From contig CALANV010000050.1 in assembly GCA_937926175.1 (NCBI GenBank), positions 1 through 64,000 of the forward strand: 64,000 bases of DNA. Direction: 5' to 3'. The position numbers and the translations under genes are program-made. Within the stretch, counting starts at the first letter, position 1. Every line of letters starts with the position of its first letter. Source of the stretch: an uncultured Rhodospirillales bacterium. Lineage in GTDB: Bacteria > Pseudomonadota > Alphaproteobacteria > CACIAM-22H2. The notes under the pieces were generated by a model. That model ran no database searches, was not told the DNA's origin, and worked only from the letters and a program-made list of their open reading frames with translations. Below are positions 43,095 through 53,387 of this stretch, one piece after another.

Positions 43095-43286
43095 ATGGTC
43101 GTCGCGTCCCTTTCCGGTGCGCAGTTCCACATCAATCCGGACGGCGTCTGGCTCGAGGTCGAATCGCCGTTCGGCATGCGGGCCGCCGTCAATCTTGCTG
43201 AGCTCGGCGAAGGCTCCGAGGTGGCAGAGATCTTCCGCGAGTGGTGTCATTGGCACGTCGCACGCGTGGATGCGTCACAGGGCTGA
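43095..43286 (+). CDS. Small hypothetical protein (63 aa)
   Basis: The ATG at 43095 follows CAGGG and gives MVVASLSGAQFHINPDGVWL and then EVESPFGMRAAVNLAELGEG with a Trp/His-rich end. The composition looks like a real soluble protein. No family is recognised. It sits in a stretch of gene remnants, so it could be an isolated survivor. Confidence 0.45.
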   Translation: MVVASLSGAQFHINPDGVWLEVESPFGMRAAVNLAELGEGSEVAEIFREWCHWHVARVDASQG

Positions 43287-43317
43287 GCGTCCGGCACGAA
43301 CCCGGTGCACGGCCTTC

Positions 43318-43680
43318 TCAGGCTTTTGGAACGTGGAAACCGCCGTCGATGTGTGAAGGGCGTCGCCGGTGCCGAACGGCATCGCGCCGGCGGCAAGCGG
43401 TGCGACGGCACGTCCGACATCGATGGGCTCGCCCATCGCATGATCGGTGTGGGACCTTCGCCGGGTCAGCCGATCGTACTTTATCCCCGGCAACTGCCGT
43501 CATGTCGGTCTGGATGCCCGCCGGCCGGATCTCGTAGGTATGGATCCGGTGCGGCGCCAGCCGGACGGCGAACATTTTCGTCATCACCGACAGTGCCGTC
43601 CTGGACATGCCGTACTCGGAACGGTCGGGGCCATCGATGACCACGTTTGCCGACGAGACACCGGCAGGGATTTCGGGCGA
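43318..43680 (-). pseudogene. Remnant of a short-chain dehydrogenase/reductase C-terminus
   Basis: Minus-strand sequence reads SSANVVIDGPDRSEYGMSRT then ALSVMTKMFAVRLAPHRIHT and IRPAGIQTDMTAVA, the catalytic helix and following strand of an SDR. After about 43500 the match continues in another frame (EPIDVGRAVAPLAAGAMPFG, GDALH) and then returns for HIDGGFHVPKA. The Rossmann N-terminus is missing, the active-site Lys is Arg (YGMSR), and there are at least two frame changes. Confidence 0.75.
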
Positions 43681-43748
43681 CTCTGTCCGCCTGGCAGCGG
43701 ACTAGGTCCGCGTTCTGGCGAGATCGTCACCGGCATCGAAGGGGAAGT

Positions 43749-44651
43749 ATGGTGGAGGAACGGCGCCGCACGGTTGGCCTCGCTGCAGACCGGCTTCGGG
43801 TGGAACTCGTTCCGGCGATCGGCGGGGCGATCGCACGCTTCGACTACAGAGACGGCGGGCGGTGGATCGAAGTGATGCGGGGGGCCAGCGTGGACGGCCT
43901 TCGGCAAGGCGATCCGCGCGCCATGGAGAGCTTTCCCATGATTCCCTATTGCGGGCGAATCCGGAACGCGACCTTCCGGTTCGAGGGGCATACCTATGCG
44001 CTCGTCCGCAATTTCGGTGAGGCGCCGGTCTCGATCCATGGAAACGCGTGGCAGCGTTCATGGACGGTCGAAGCCGTAGCCTCCACGGCCGCACGGCTTC
44101 GACTGGAACACGACCCGTCGGACGCACCCGGCGAGTGGCCGTTCCGTTACCGGGCGCGGCAGTCGTTCACGGTCGCGCCGGGCATGCTCGAGGTGACCAT
44201 CGAGCTCACGAACCTGGATCCACGTCCGATGCCTGCCGGATTCGGCCTTCATCCATACTTTCCATCTACACCTGGGGCGAAGCTTACCGCCTCGGTCGCG
44301 GGAATGTGGGAAAGCAACGCATCTCTCATTCCAAAACGCCATGTGCCGGTCCGGCCGGCATTCGGACGTATCGCCGACCTCAACCTCGACACGTGCTTCA
44401 CGGGGTGGACGGGGCGCGCCACCATCGAATGGCCGGAGCGGGGCCTGGGGCTCGAGATCGAGGCGGACCCGGTATTCGGAAACCTGGTGATCTATACACC
44501 GCCGAGCCGGGCGTTCTTCTGCGTCGAGCCGGAATCCGCCGTGCCGGATGCGTTCAATCTGGCAGCGGACGGCGTCACGGAAACGGGCGCCGTCGTCCTT
44601 GCGCCGGGAGAGACGTGCGCTGGCCACATTCGCTTCCGAAGCGTATCATGA
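43749..44651 (+). CDS. Aldose 1-epimerase-family protein
   Basis: A 300-residue galactose-mutarotase-like protein. Landmarks are GAIARFDYRDGGRWIEVMRG, FPMIPYCGRIRNATFRFEGH, IHGNAWQRSW with the first catalytic His, and PAGFGLHPYFPS with the second, then the acidic FCVEPESAVPDAFNL with the catalytic Glu. The ATG at 43749 has GGGGAAG directly upstream. The sugar is not known, and D-hexose-6-phosphate epimerase-like specificity cannot be excluded. Confidence 0.9.
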   Translation: MVEERRRTVGLAADRLRVELVPAIGGAIARFDYRDGGRWIEVMRGASVDGLRQGDPRAMESFPMIPYCGRIRNATFRFEGHTYALVRNFGEAPVSIHGNAWQRSWTVEAVASTAARLRLEHDPSDAPGEWPFRYRARQSFTVAPGMLEVTIELTNLDPRPMPAGFGLHPYFPSTPGAKLTASVAGMWESNASLIPKRHVPVRPAFGRIADLNLDTCFTGWTGRATIEWPERGLGLEIEADPVFGNLVIYTPPSRAFFCVEPESAVPDAFNLAADGVTETGAVVLAPGETCAGHIRFRSVS

Positions 44652-44691
44652 ACGCCGACGACAAGGCGTCATAGCAGGGTTGAGTCGGGAC

Positions 44692-44829
44692 ATGGACGTC
44701 GACAGAACCGATGGGCTTTTCGAGCAGCTGCTCGGGCACAACCTGCAGACCGCGACGGGCCGTCTCGTCCTTCTCGTCGCCGTCGTCGCGCTGATCGCGG
44801 CGGCGGTGGCGTGGCTCGTCACCGGCTGA
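44692..44829 (+). CDS. Small single-pass membrane protein (45 aa)
   Basis: ATG 44692 gives MDVDRTDGLFEQLLGHNLQT, then a strong membrane helix (LVLLVAVVALIAAAVAWLVT). It begins 40 bases after the epimerase stop. The short cytoplasmic head and C-terminal anchor resemble small alphaproteobacterial membrane proteins, but no family is recognised. Confidence 0.5.
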   Translation: MDVDRTDGLFEQLLGHNLQTATGRLVLLVAVVALIAAAVAWLVTG

Positions 44830-44940
44830 TCTGATCGGAAGCGGTTGAGCGCGAAGCGCGGTGGCCGGCTTCAGCCGGCCGTAACCGGTCCGGACTCGAT
44901 TTCACGTCCTGAGTCGTCGGGCCGCGGGCATCCTCGAAGG

Positions 44941-45714
44941 CTAGGCGGCGCGGCTGCCGCGGATGAACCGTTCGACCTCGGGATGCCCGGAACGATCGAG
45001 TTCGTCGACACTGCCTTCCCAGATGATGCGGCCGGCGGCGAGCAGCGCGACCCTGTCGGCGATACGCCGCACGCTGGCGAGGTCGTGGGTGATGGTGATG
45101 GCCGTGGCCTTCAAGTCGTCCAGCGAACGAAGGATGAGCCGGTCGATAAGCGTGGTCAGGATGGGGTCAAGGCCGGCGGTCGGATCATCCAGAAGCAGGA
45201 TGTCCGGACGCCCGGCAATGGCGCGGGCGAGGGCAACGCGTTTCTGCATGCCTCCCGACAGTTCCGCAGGATAGAGGTCTGCAGTCGCCGGCGGCAGATT
45301 GACGGCCGCGAGTTTCGCCCGCGCCAGCTCCTTCGCCGCCTCGCGCGTGAGACCTTCGCGGCTCATCGGGCTGAAGGCGATGTTGTGCCAGACGGGGAGC
45401 GAGTCGAACAGGGCGCCGTTCTGAAACAGAACGCCGAACCGGCGCAGGAGCCGGTCGCGCTGGTCGGCCGGCAGTCCGACCGTCTCTTCGCCATCGATGC
45501 GGATCGATCCGGCATCGGGTTCGATGAGGCCGAGAATGCACTTCATCAACACTGTCTTGCCGCTCCCCGAGACTCCGAGCAGGACGAGGTTGTCACCCGC
45601 GGCGACGTCCAGGTCCACACCGGCGAGGACGGTCTTGCCGTTGAATGCCTTGCGGAGGCCTCGGATAGAGATCTTGGGCGTGACGGCGCCGTTCGGCCGG
45701 ACTGATTGCGCCAT
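44941..45714 (-). CDS. ABC transporter ATP-binding protein, MlaF-like
   Basis: A 257-residue ATPase with Walker A GVSGSGKT, Q-loop VLFQNGALFDSLPVWHNIAF, signature LSGGMQKRVALARAI and Walker B ILLLDDPTAGLDP followed by switch His in ITITHD. The GALFDSLPV segment after the Q-loop and the GMQKR signature match MlaF/Ttg2A, the ATPase of retrograde phospholipid transport. No MlaE permease or MlaD substrate protein lies beside it, so partners must be elsewhere. Confidence 0.88.
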   Translation of the reverse strand: MAQSVRPNGAVTPKISIRGLRKAFNGKTVLAGVDLDVAAGDNLVLLGVSGSGKTVLMKCILGLIEPDAGSIRIDGEETVGLPADQRDRLLRRFGVLFQNGALFDSLPVWHNIAFSPMSREGLTREAAKELARAKLAAVNLPPATADLYPAELSGGMQKRVALARAIAGRPDILLLDDPTAGLDPILTTLIDRLILRSLDDLKATAITITHDLASVRRIADRVALLAAGRIIWEGSVDELDRSGHPEVERFIRGSRAA

Positions 45715-45892
45715 GCGAAAATTCGTGATCGGGAGAATGGTTGCGGACCAAGCCGCATCGCGCGGCGCCCGGGAGGATAGCGCCGGCCGCAGACGCGGTG
45801 TAGTCCAAAGCGGTCAGGGGGCAGGCGCGAACGGGCCGCCCGTTCCACGGGGGTTCCATCGTCACCAAATCGTCGCGATCGTTTCGACGTGC

Positions 45893-45918
45893 GCGGGCGG
45901 CGATGATTCGCCGCCCGC
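45893..45918. other. Perfect 11-bp inverted repeat in the gap 45715-46152
   Basis: GCGGGCGGCGA (45893-45903), loop TGAT, and TCGCCGCCCGC (45908-45918) form a perfect GC-rich hairpin. It lies in the 440-base gap between two divergent genes, where no other feature was found. There is no T-run on either side, so it is not an obvious terminator. Confidence 0.55.
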
Positions 45919-46152
45919 CGGGTTACGGCTCGATCCGTCGAAAAGGTTGACACCGGTCGAGGCAATCATCGATATCACGTCGCAATCCTCGGCAGCAGGA
46001 AGTCGAAGCAACCTCAACTTGTTCGTCGCAGCGTCATCCCGGGCACAAGCCAGTCGGCGCGTCGTCGCCCGTCGTCCAATCCCATCGGTACGCCCGTGCC
46101 GCGCGCATCCACCTCTTAAGCATCGCACACACTCGTTCGAAGGAGTCTGCAG

Positions 46153-47046
46153 GTGACCATCACCGAACCCATCGTCGACGCCCATCATCACATCTGGCGG
46201 CGAGCCGACCTGCCGTGGTTGCAGGGGCCGACCGTGCCGCGCATCTTCGGCGACTACGACCCGATCAAGCGCGACTACCTCATCGAGGAGTTTCTGAGCG
46301 ATCTCGCTGGCACAGGAGTCACGCGATCGGTCTACGTACAGGCGAATTGGCCCACGAGCGGGGCGGTCGACGAAGTGGCCTGGGTGCAGTCGGTCGCCGA
46401 CCAGTCCGGCTGGCCACACGCAATCGTCGGCTACGTCGATTTTCTGGACGACGGGGCGGCCGAGGTCATGAAGGCGCAGGCGCGATATCCGCTCATGCGC
46501 GGCGTCCGTCAGCAGCTTCATTGGCACGAGAATCCGCTCTACCGGTTCGCCGACCGGCCGGACCTGATGAACGACGAAAGGTTCCGCCGCAATTTCGCCC
46601 GTCTGCAGGATCACGGCTGGCTGTTCGAGCTTCAGATCTTCACGTCGCAGATGGCCGACGGGGCGGCGTTCGCGCGTGCCTTCCCAGGCATCACCTTCGT
46701 GCTGGAGCACGCGGGCATGCTGGAGGATCGCTCTAAGGAGGGCCGCAAGGCCTGGCGCGACGGGATGCGTCGGCTCGCCGATCTGCCGAACATGAATACC
46801 AAGCTCTCGGGACTCGGCACGTTCCTGCGCCGCAACGATCCCGACCATATCGCCGAGGTCATTCAGGAGACGGTCGAGATCTTCGGCCCGGACCGCTGCG
46901 TCTGGGGCTCGAATTTCCCAATCGAGAAGCTCTGGACGAGCTATTCCGCCATCCTCGATGCGGTGAAGGCTGCGCTTGCCACGCTGGACGCGGCAAGCCG
47001 CCGGAAGATTCTGCACGACAACGCCGTGCGGCTGTATCGGCTGTAA
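46153..47046 (+). CDS. Amidohydrolase-2 family TIM-barrel hydrolase
   Basis: A 297-residue metal-dependent hydrolase of the COG3618 type. It starts at GTG 46153, after GAAGGAG, with the metal motif IVDAHHHIWRRADLPWL. Later it has RGVRQQLHWHEN, ITFVLEHAGMLEDRS with the barrel His, and VWGSNFPIEKLW with the catalytic Asp position replaced by Asn (SNFP, whereas many relatives have SDFP). Relatives include lactonases of sugar catabolism. The Asn makes activity uncertain. Confidence 0.87.
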   Translation: MTITEPIVDAHHHIWRRADLPWLQGPTVPRIFGDYDPIKRDYLIEEFLSDLAGTGVTRSVYVQANWPTSGAVDEVAWVQSVADQSGWPHAIVGYVDFLDDGAAEVMKAQARYPLMRGVRQQLHWHENPLYRFADRPDLMNDERFRRNFARLQDHGWLFELQIFTSQMADGAAFARAFPGITFVLEHAGMLEDRSKEGRKAWRDGMRRLADLPNMNTKLSGLGTFLRRNDPDHIAEVIQETVEIFGPDRCVWGSNFPIEKLWTSYSAILDAVKAALATLDAASRRKILHDNAVRLYRL

Positions 47047-47110
47047 CCCGACGGGCGGGCGCCGCCGGCACGTCGTACAGTGGCCGCCGTGGCGCCCCTT
47101 GCGTCGCCCT

Positions 47111-47455
47111 TCACATGAAGCCGAGTTCGAGCCGCGCGGCCTCGGACATGCGCGAGGGATCCCAGGGAGGATCCCAGACCAATTCGACCTTTGCTTCGGT
47201 GACGCCTTCGATCGCGCGTACCTTGGTTGCGACTTCGTCGGGCATGGCACCCGCCACCGGACAGCTCGGCGCGGTCAGTGTCATTTTGATCTCGACGACG
47301 CCGTCTTCGGTGACGTCCAGATCGTAGATCAGGCCGAGGTCGTAGATGTTCACCGGGATCTCGGGATCGTGCACGGTCCGCAGCATGTCTTCCACACGCG
47401 CCCGCAACGTGTCGGCAGAGGGGCGTTCGGCAGAACTGGGCGTTCCATCGTTCAT
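47111..47455 (-). CDS. sufT: SUF-system Fe-S assembly protein SufT (DUF59/MIP18 family)
   Basis: A 114-residue MIP18-like protein from ATG 47455. Signature: VHDPEIPVNIYDLGLIYDLD and MTLTAPSCPVAGAMPDEV with the conserved Cys, then VELVWDPPWDPSRMSE. SufT helps deliver Fe-S clusters to target enzymes. It is the last gene of the suf operon here, 16 bases after sufU. Confidence 0.92.
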   Translation of the reverse strand: MNDGTPSSAERPSADTLRARVEDMLRTVHDPEIPVNIYDLGLIYDLDVTEDGVVEIKMTLTAPSCPVAGAMPDEVATKVRAIEGVTEAKVELVWDPPWDPSRMSEAARLELGFM

Positions 47456-47471
47456 GATTCGGTCCTCATGT

Positions 47472-47930
47472 TCATTCGGTCTTGACCGGCGCATCGGCAC
47501 GGTCGAGGGCGGCGACCAGCGTGTGCCACGGCAGCGTCGCGCACTTGATGCGGATCGGGAACTCGCGCACGCCGGTGAACGCCGCGAGCTTGCCCAATGC
47601 CGCCAGTGCCTCGGCCGCCTCGGTCTCGTCCGGAGCCGTCATGCCGGTATGGAAGAGGTCGAACATGCGACGGAGCTCGGCCTCGGTCTTGCCCTTGATC
47701 GCCTCGGTCATCAACGAGGCGGATGCGGTCGAGATCGCGCAGCCCGACCCCTCGAAGCGTACGTCGGCCACGCGTCCGTCGCGGAGCGCGAGGAAGACCG
47801 TCACCTTGTCGCCACAGAGCGGGTTATGCCCCTGCGCACGGTGGCTCGCGTCAGGCAGTGCCCCGAAGTTCCGCGGACGCCTACTGTGGTCGAGGATCAC
47901 TTCCTGGTAGAGATCGCGCAGCTCGTTCAT
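47472..47930 (-). CDS. sufU: SufU-type Fe-S scaffold or sulfur-transfer protein
   Basis: A 152-residue IscU-fold protein with the three cysteines Cys39 (NPLCGDKV), Cys64 (GSGCAISTASASLM) and Cys130 (IKCATLPWH). The longer insertion between the second and third cysteines and the CAIS pattern mark it as SufU rather than IscU; SufU takes sulfur from SufS using zinc. Its ATG overlaps the sufS stop by 4 bases. Confidence 0.93.
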   Translation of the reverse strand: MNELRDLYQEVILDHSRRPRNFGALPDASHRAQGHNPLCGDKVTVFLALRDGRVADVRFEGSGCAISTASASLMTEAIKGKTEAELRRMFDLFHTGMTAPDETEAAEALAALGKLAAFTGVREFPIRIKCATLPWHTLVAALDRADAPVKTE

Positions 47931-49177
47931 GGGCCGAAGATCTCCCGGACCTTGTGCAGGGCTGCAACCAGCGCGTCGACGTCGTCGTGGCCGTTATAGA
48001 GGCCGAAGGAGGCGCGTACCGTCGCCGGCACGCCGAAGCGTTCCATCACCGGCTGTGCGCAGTGGTGTCCGGCACGCACGCACACGCCTTCGCGGTCGAG
48101 GATCGTGCCAATGTCGTGCGGATGGACGCCGTCGAGCACAAACGAGATGACGCCCGCACGATGCGCCGGCGTGCCGATCAGGCGCAACCCGTCGATCTCG
48201 GCAAGGGCGTCGATCGCATGGGCGAGCAGCGTTCGTTCGTGTTCGCCGATGGCGTCGTAACCGATCGCCTCGACGTAATCGATCGCGGCGGCCAGCCCGA
48301 TCGCGCCGGCGATATGAGGCGTACCGGCTTCGAACTTCCAGGGCAGGTCGTTGTACTCGGTCCGCTCGAACGTGACGGAGCTGATCATGTCGCCGCCGCC
48401 TTGCCACGGCGGCATCGTCTCGAGGCGTTCGGCCTTGCCGTAAAGCACGCCGATCCCGGTCGGACCATAGAGCTTGTGTCCGGAGAAGACGTAGAAGTCG
48501 CAGCCGAGTGCCTGGACGTCGACTGCCTGGTGCGGCACCGCCTGGCAGCCGTCGATCAGCACAGGGATGCCTCGTTCCTTCGCAAGCCGGACGATTCGCT
48601 CTACCGGCAGGACGGTCCCGAGCGCGTTCGCGACATGCGGGACCGAAATGAGCCGGGTGCGCGGACCGATCAGGTGCTCGAAGGCAGTGAAATCGAGCTC
48701 GCTGGCATCGTCGATCGGCGCAATCTTGAGAACGATGCCTTTCTCATCGCGCAGCATCTGCCACGGCACAATGTTGGCATGGTGCTCCATGTTCGTGATG
48801 AGGACCTCGTCGCCCGGCCGGAGAAACGCGCGACCATAGCTCTGCGCGACCAGGTTGATCGCCTCCGTGGCGCCGCGCACGAACACGATTTCGCGCGTCG
48901 AGCGTGCGTTCAGGAACCGGCGGACCGTCTCGCGTGCCGCCTCGAAGGCGTCGGTTGCGTGCTGACTCAGCCAATAGACGCCGCGGTGCACGTTCGCATA
49001 CTCGTTCTCGTAGACGGCACGCTCGGCCTCAATCACGGCCCTGGGCTTCTGCGCGCTCGCGGCACTGTCGAGGAACACCAGCCGCTTGCCGCGAACGTCG
49101 CGACCGAGGATGGGAAAATCGCGCCGGATGCGCGCGAGATCGAGACGGGGAGGCCGTGCCACATCGAGGGCGGTCAT
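47927..49177 (-). CDS. sufS: Cysteine desulfurase SufS
   Basis: A 416-residue class II PLP enzyme that mobilises sulfur from cysteine. Lys235 in FSGHKLYGPTGIGVLYG binds PLP; Cys373 in VRAGHHCAQPVMERFG is the persulfide carrier. LDSAASAQKP and NMEHHANIVPWQ are further family marks. It overlaps sufD and sufU by 4 bases on each side, so production is tightly coupled. Confidence 0.97.
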   Translation of the reverse strand: MTALDVARPPRLDLARIRRDFPILGRDVRGKRLVFLDSAASAQKPRAVIEAERAVYENEYANVHRGVYWLSQHATDAFEAARETVRRFLNARSTREIVFVRGATEAINLVAQSYGRAFLRPGDEVLITNMEHHANIVPWQMLRDEKGIVLKIAPIDDASELDFTAFEHLIGPRTRLISVPHVANALGTVLPVERIVRLAKERGIPVLIDGCQAVPHQAVDVQALGCDFYVFSGHKLYGPTGIGVLYGKAERLETMPPWQGGGDMISSVTFERTEYNDLPWKFEAGTPHIAGAIGLAAAIDYVEAIGYDAIGEHERTLLAHAIDALAEIDGLRLIGTPAHRAGVISFVLDGVHPHDIGTILDREGVCVRAGHHCAQPVMERFGVPATVRASFGLYNGHDDVDALVAALHKVREIFGP

Positions 49178-50526
49178 GGCCGTGCTCCTTTCCGGGTCCA
49201 GTCGGCGAAGGCGCGGCGGAGATAGGCCTGAGCCGGCTCTCCTTCGATGCCGTCCAGCAATTCACCGACAAAGGCGTCGATCAGGGTCGCTCGGGCTTCG
49301 GCCTCATCAAGGCCGCGGGCGCGGAGATAGAACAGCACGTCCTTGTCGAGATCGCCGACCGTAGCGCCATGGCTGCATCTGACGTCGTCGGCCAGGATCT
49401 CGAGCTCGGGCTTGGAATCGGCCACGGCAGCAGGCGACAGTAGAAGGCTCCGGTTGATCTGACGGGCATCGGTCTTCTGCGCATCCGGTGCAACACGGAT
49501 GCGGCCCTGGAAGACGGCGTGCGCGCGGCCGTCGACCACGTTCCTGAAGTCCTGGTCGCTCGAGGCACGGGCCGTGGCATGCTCGACGCGGAGCGTCGTG
49601 TCGAGATGCTGATCACCCCGCGCGAGCGTCGCGCCGGCCAGACGAGCCTCGCCATTTTCGCCGGCGAGGAGCACGTCGAGCTCGTTTCGGGCGAGCCGTG
49701 CGCCGAGCGACAGCATGAAGGCGCGGTAGGCGGAATTCCGCTGAAGCCGCACCGATGTGGCGGCGGTATGGAAAGCGGCCTCGTCCTCGGCCTGAAGCTT
49801 GTAGTGCCGCAGCACCGCATTCGACGCGACCACGACCTGCGTCACGGCATTCGTCCAGTAAACGCCGCGGCCAAGGCCGACATGCGTCTCGACGACGGTC
49901 GCGCTCGATCCCGCCTCGGCGACCAGAAGATTGCGCACATGCGCCACGCGCGGTGCCGCACCGGGTCGCGTCAGGAACAGGAGCTGCACCGGGTCAAGGA
50001 CGGCGCCACGGCCGAGATGAACGACCACGCCGTCCTGCATGAGCGCCGTATTGAATTCGACGAGCGCGCGCGCACTCGGCGCGTCGTCGACCGCCGGCGG
50101 CGCCGTAACGAGCCGGAGATCGGCCTCGTCGGCCTGCGACAGGCTGACCACGCGTGTGCCGGCGGGCAGACGGCCGAGATCCGACAGCGCCGGCTGGAAG
50201 CGGCCATCGACGAAAACCGCAAGGTGACAGTCGGGGGTGAGACGATAACCATCGACCACTGCGGTGGCGATGTCGGCAACCCCTTGCGCGATTGCCTCGA
50301 CAAAGTCGGTTCGGGCGAGCGGAGCCAGATTGGTGAACTTCCACGCCTCGACCTTGGTGGTGGGAAAGCCGGTACGACGAAAGCGTTCCAGTGCGTCGCG
50401 GCGCAGAGACTCGAGCCAAGGAAGCCTGACGCCGCCCAGCGGCGTGCCGGCCTCGGCGAACCGGTCGTGAGCGATGGCGATGAACCGGTCGTGAGCGATG
50501 GCGATGGAGGAATCCGCGTTCATCAT
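49174..50526 (-). CDS. sufD: Fe-S cluster assembly protein SufD
   Basis: A 450-residue beta-helix protein that pairs with SufB in the SufBC2D complex. The C-terminal part has LSPAAVADSKPELEILADDV then RCSHGATVGDLD, including the conserved histidine. The N-terminus reads SSIAIAHDRFIAIAHDRFAE, an exact 8-residue repeat caused by a 24-bp tandem duplication that keeps the frame. It starts 20 bases after sufC. Confidence 0.94.
   Translation of the reverse strand: MMNADSSIAIAHDRFIAIAHDRFAEAGTPLGGVRLPWLESLRRDALERFRRTGFPTTKVEAWKFTNLAPLARTDFVEAIAQGVADIATAVVDGYRLTPDCHLAVFVDGRFQPALSDLGRLPAGTRVVSLSQADEADLRLVTAPPAVDDAPSARALVEFNTALMQDGVVVHLGRGAVLDPVQLLFLTRPGAAPRVAHVRNLLVAEAGSSATVVETHVGLGRGVYWTNAVTQVVVASNAVLRHYKLQAEDEAAFHTAATSVRLQRNSAYRAFMLSLGARLARNELDVLLAGENGEARLAGATLARGDQHLDTTLRVEHATARASSDQDFRNVVDGRAHAVFQGRIRVAPDAQKTDARQINRSLLLSPAAVADSKPELEILADDVRCSHGATVGDLDKDVLFYLRARGLDEAEARATLIDAFVGELLDGIEGEPAQAYLRRAFADWTRKGARP
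50458..50505. repeat. Perfect 24-bp tandem duplication inside sufD
   Basis: Two identical 24-base units lie head to tail at 50458-50481 and 50482-50505, coding for IAIAHDRF twice near the SufD N-terminus. The unit length is a multiple of three, so the frame is kept. Perfect identity suggests a recent event. Confidence 0.95.
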
Positions 50527-50545
50527 CGGCGCGTCCGATGCGCTG

Positions 50546-51298
<753 letters not shown>

Positions 51299-51324
51299 AC
51301 CCTGATGCCTCGTCTCGTTATCCG

Positions 51325-52782
<1,458 letters not shown>

Positions 52783-53387
52783 GGTTACGTCATCCTGAGC
52801 AGTCAGAAATGCGGTACGCGCCGGTCATGCTGCAGACGTGACGGGGCACGGGCAGCCATCAGCACCTGTACCGGGATCGCCACCGCCACGTTTGCCGCGG
52901 TACGCACGTGCTCGGGGAGTCGTGCGATACGGCACATCGGATCGATGGCGGCGCGACCAGCCAAGCGACAGAGGCGCATGGGGTGTCACATCAAAATCTG
53001 ACTAATTTTGTCAACTTTATCTGTGGCCGGACACCTCGTGTTTCAAGACCGGGATGGGGGCTGCGACGTGGTGGCGGATCAGCCCGGCCTGCCGGCAGGT
53101 TCCTGCAATGGAGCCTAACAGTTGCCCGCCCGCCATCGCGCCGTCTGTACGCTCGATGATACCTGCTCGGACATCAGGGGTGGCGGGTCGGTGGATCGTT
53201 TCGTCGGCAGCCGCTTTCGGCCGGGTTGCCGTTTGTCTGTATTCGCCCCTGCGCCCGCATGGGTTTTCAGATAGCAGGGTCAGAATCTGCCGGGAAGCGG
53301 CATATCTCGACCCCAAGCAGGCTGACGTGCTATCTGAATATCAACCGATCGTTGCAGATACTGCCGCCAAGTGGAGGAGGGCAGGTA
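52783..53387. other. Divergent intergenic region between sufB and the RsbW-type gene
   Basis: About 600 bases with no convincing gene. It must contain the suf promoter and that of the plus-strand sensor operon. Bases 52990-53020 are AT-rich compared with the surroundings and contain the palindrome listed next. An upstream extension of the RsbW frame to 53226 has no similarity and lacks a ribosome site. Confidence 0.5.
52999..53013. promoter_or_regulatory. TGAC-N7-GTCA palindrome upstream of the suf operon
   Basis: TGACTAATTTTGTCA lies about 220 bases before the sufB start, in an AT-rich patch. On the minus strand it overlaps TTGACA (53009-53014), which could be a -35 box, although no good -10 hexamer follows at normal spacing. 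Similar palindromes serve iron or Fe-S regulators (IscR or RirA types) before suf operons in alphaproteobacteria; that assignment is inferred. Confidence 0.45.

Noticed and set aside
47723..49225. 500-codon open frame antisense to sufS
   Set aside because: Composition is the mirror of sufS, with no recognisable domain.
53009..53014. TTGACA as the suf promoter -35 box
   Set aside because: No acceptable -10 hexamer lies 15-18 bases downstream on the minus strand, so it is not called a promoter.
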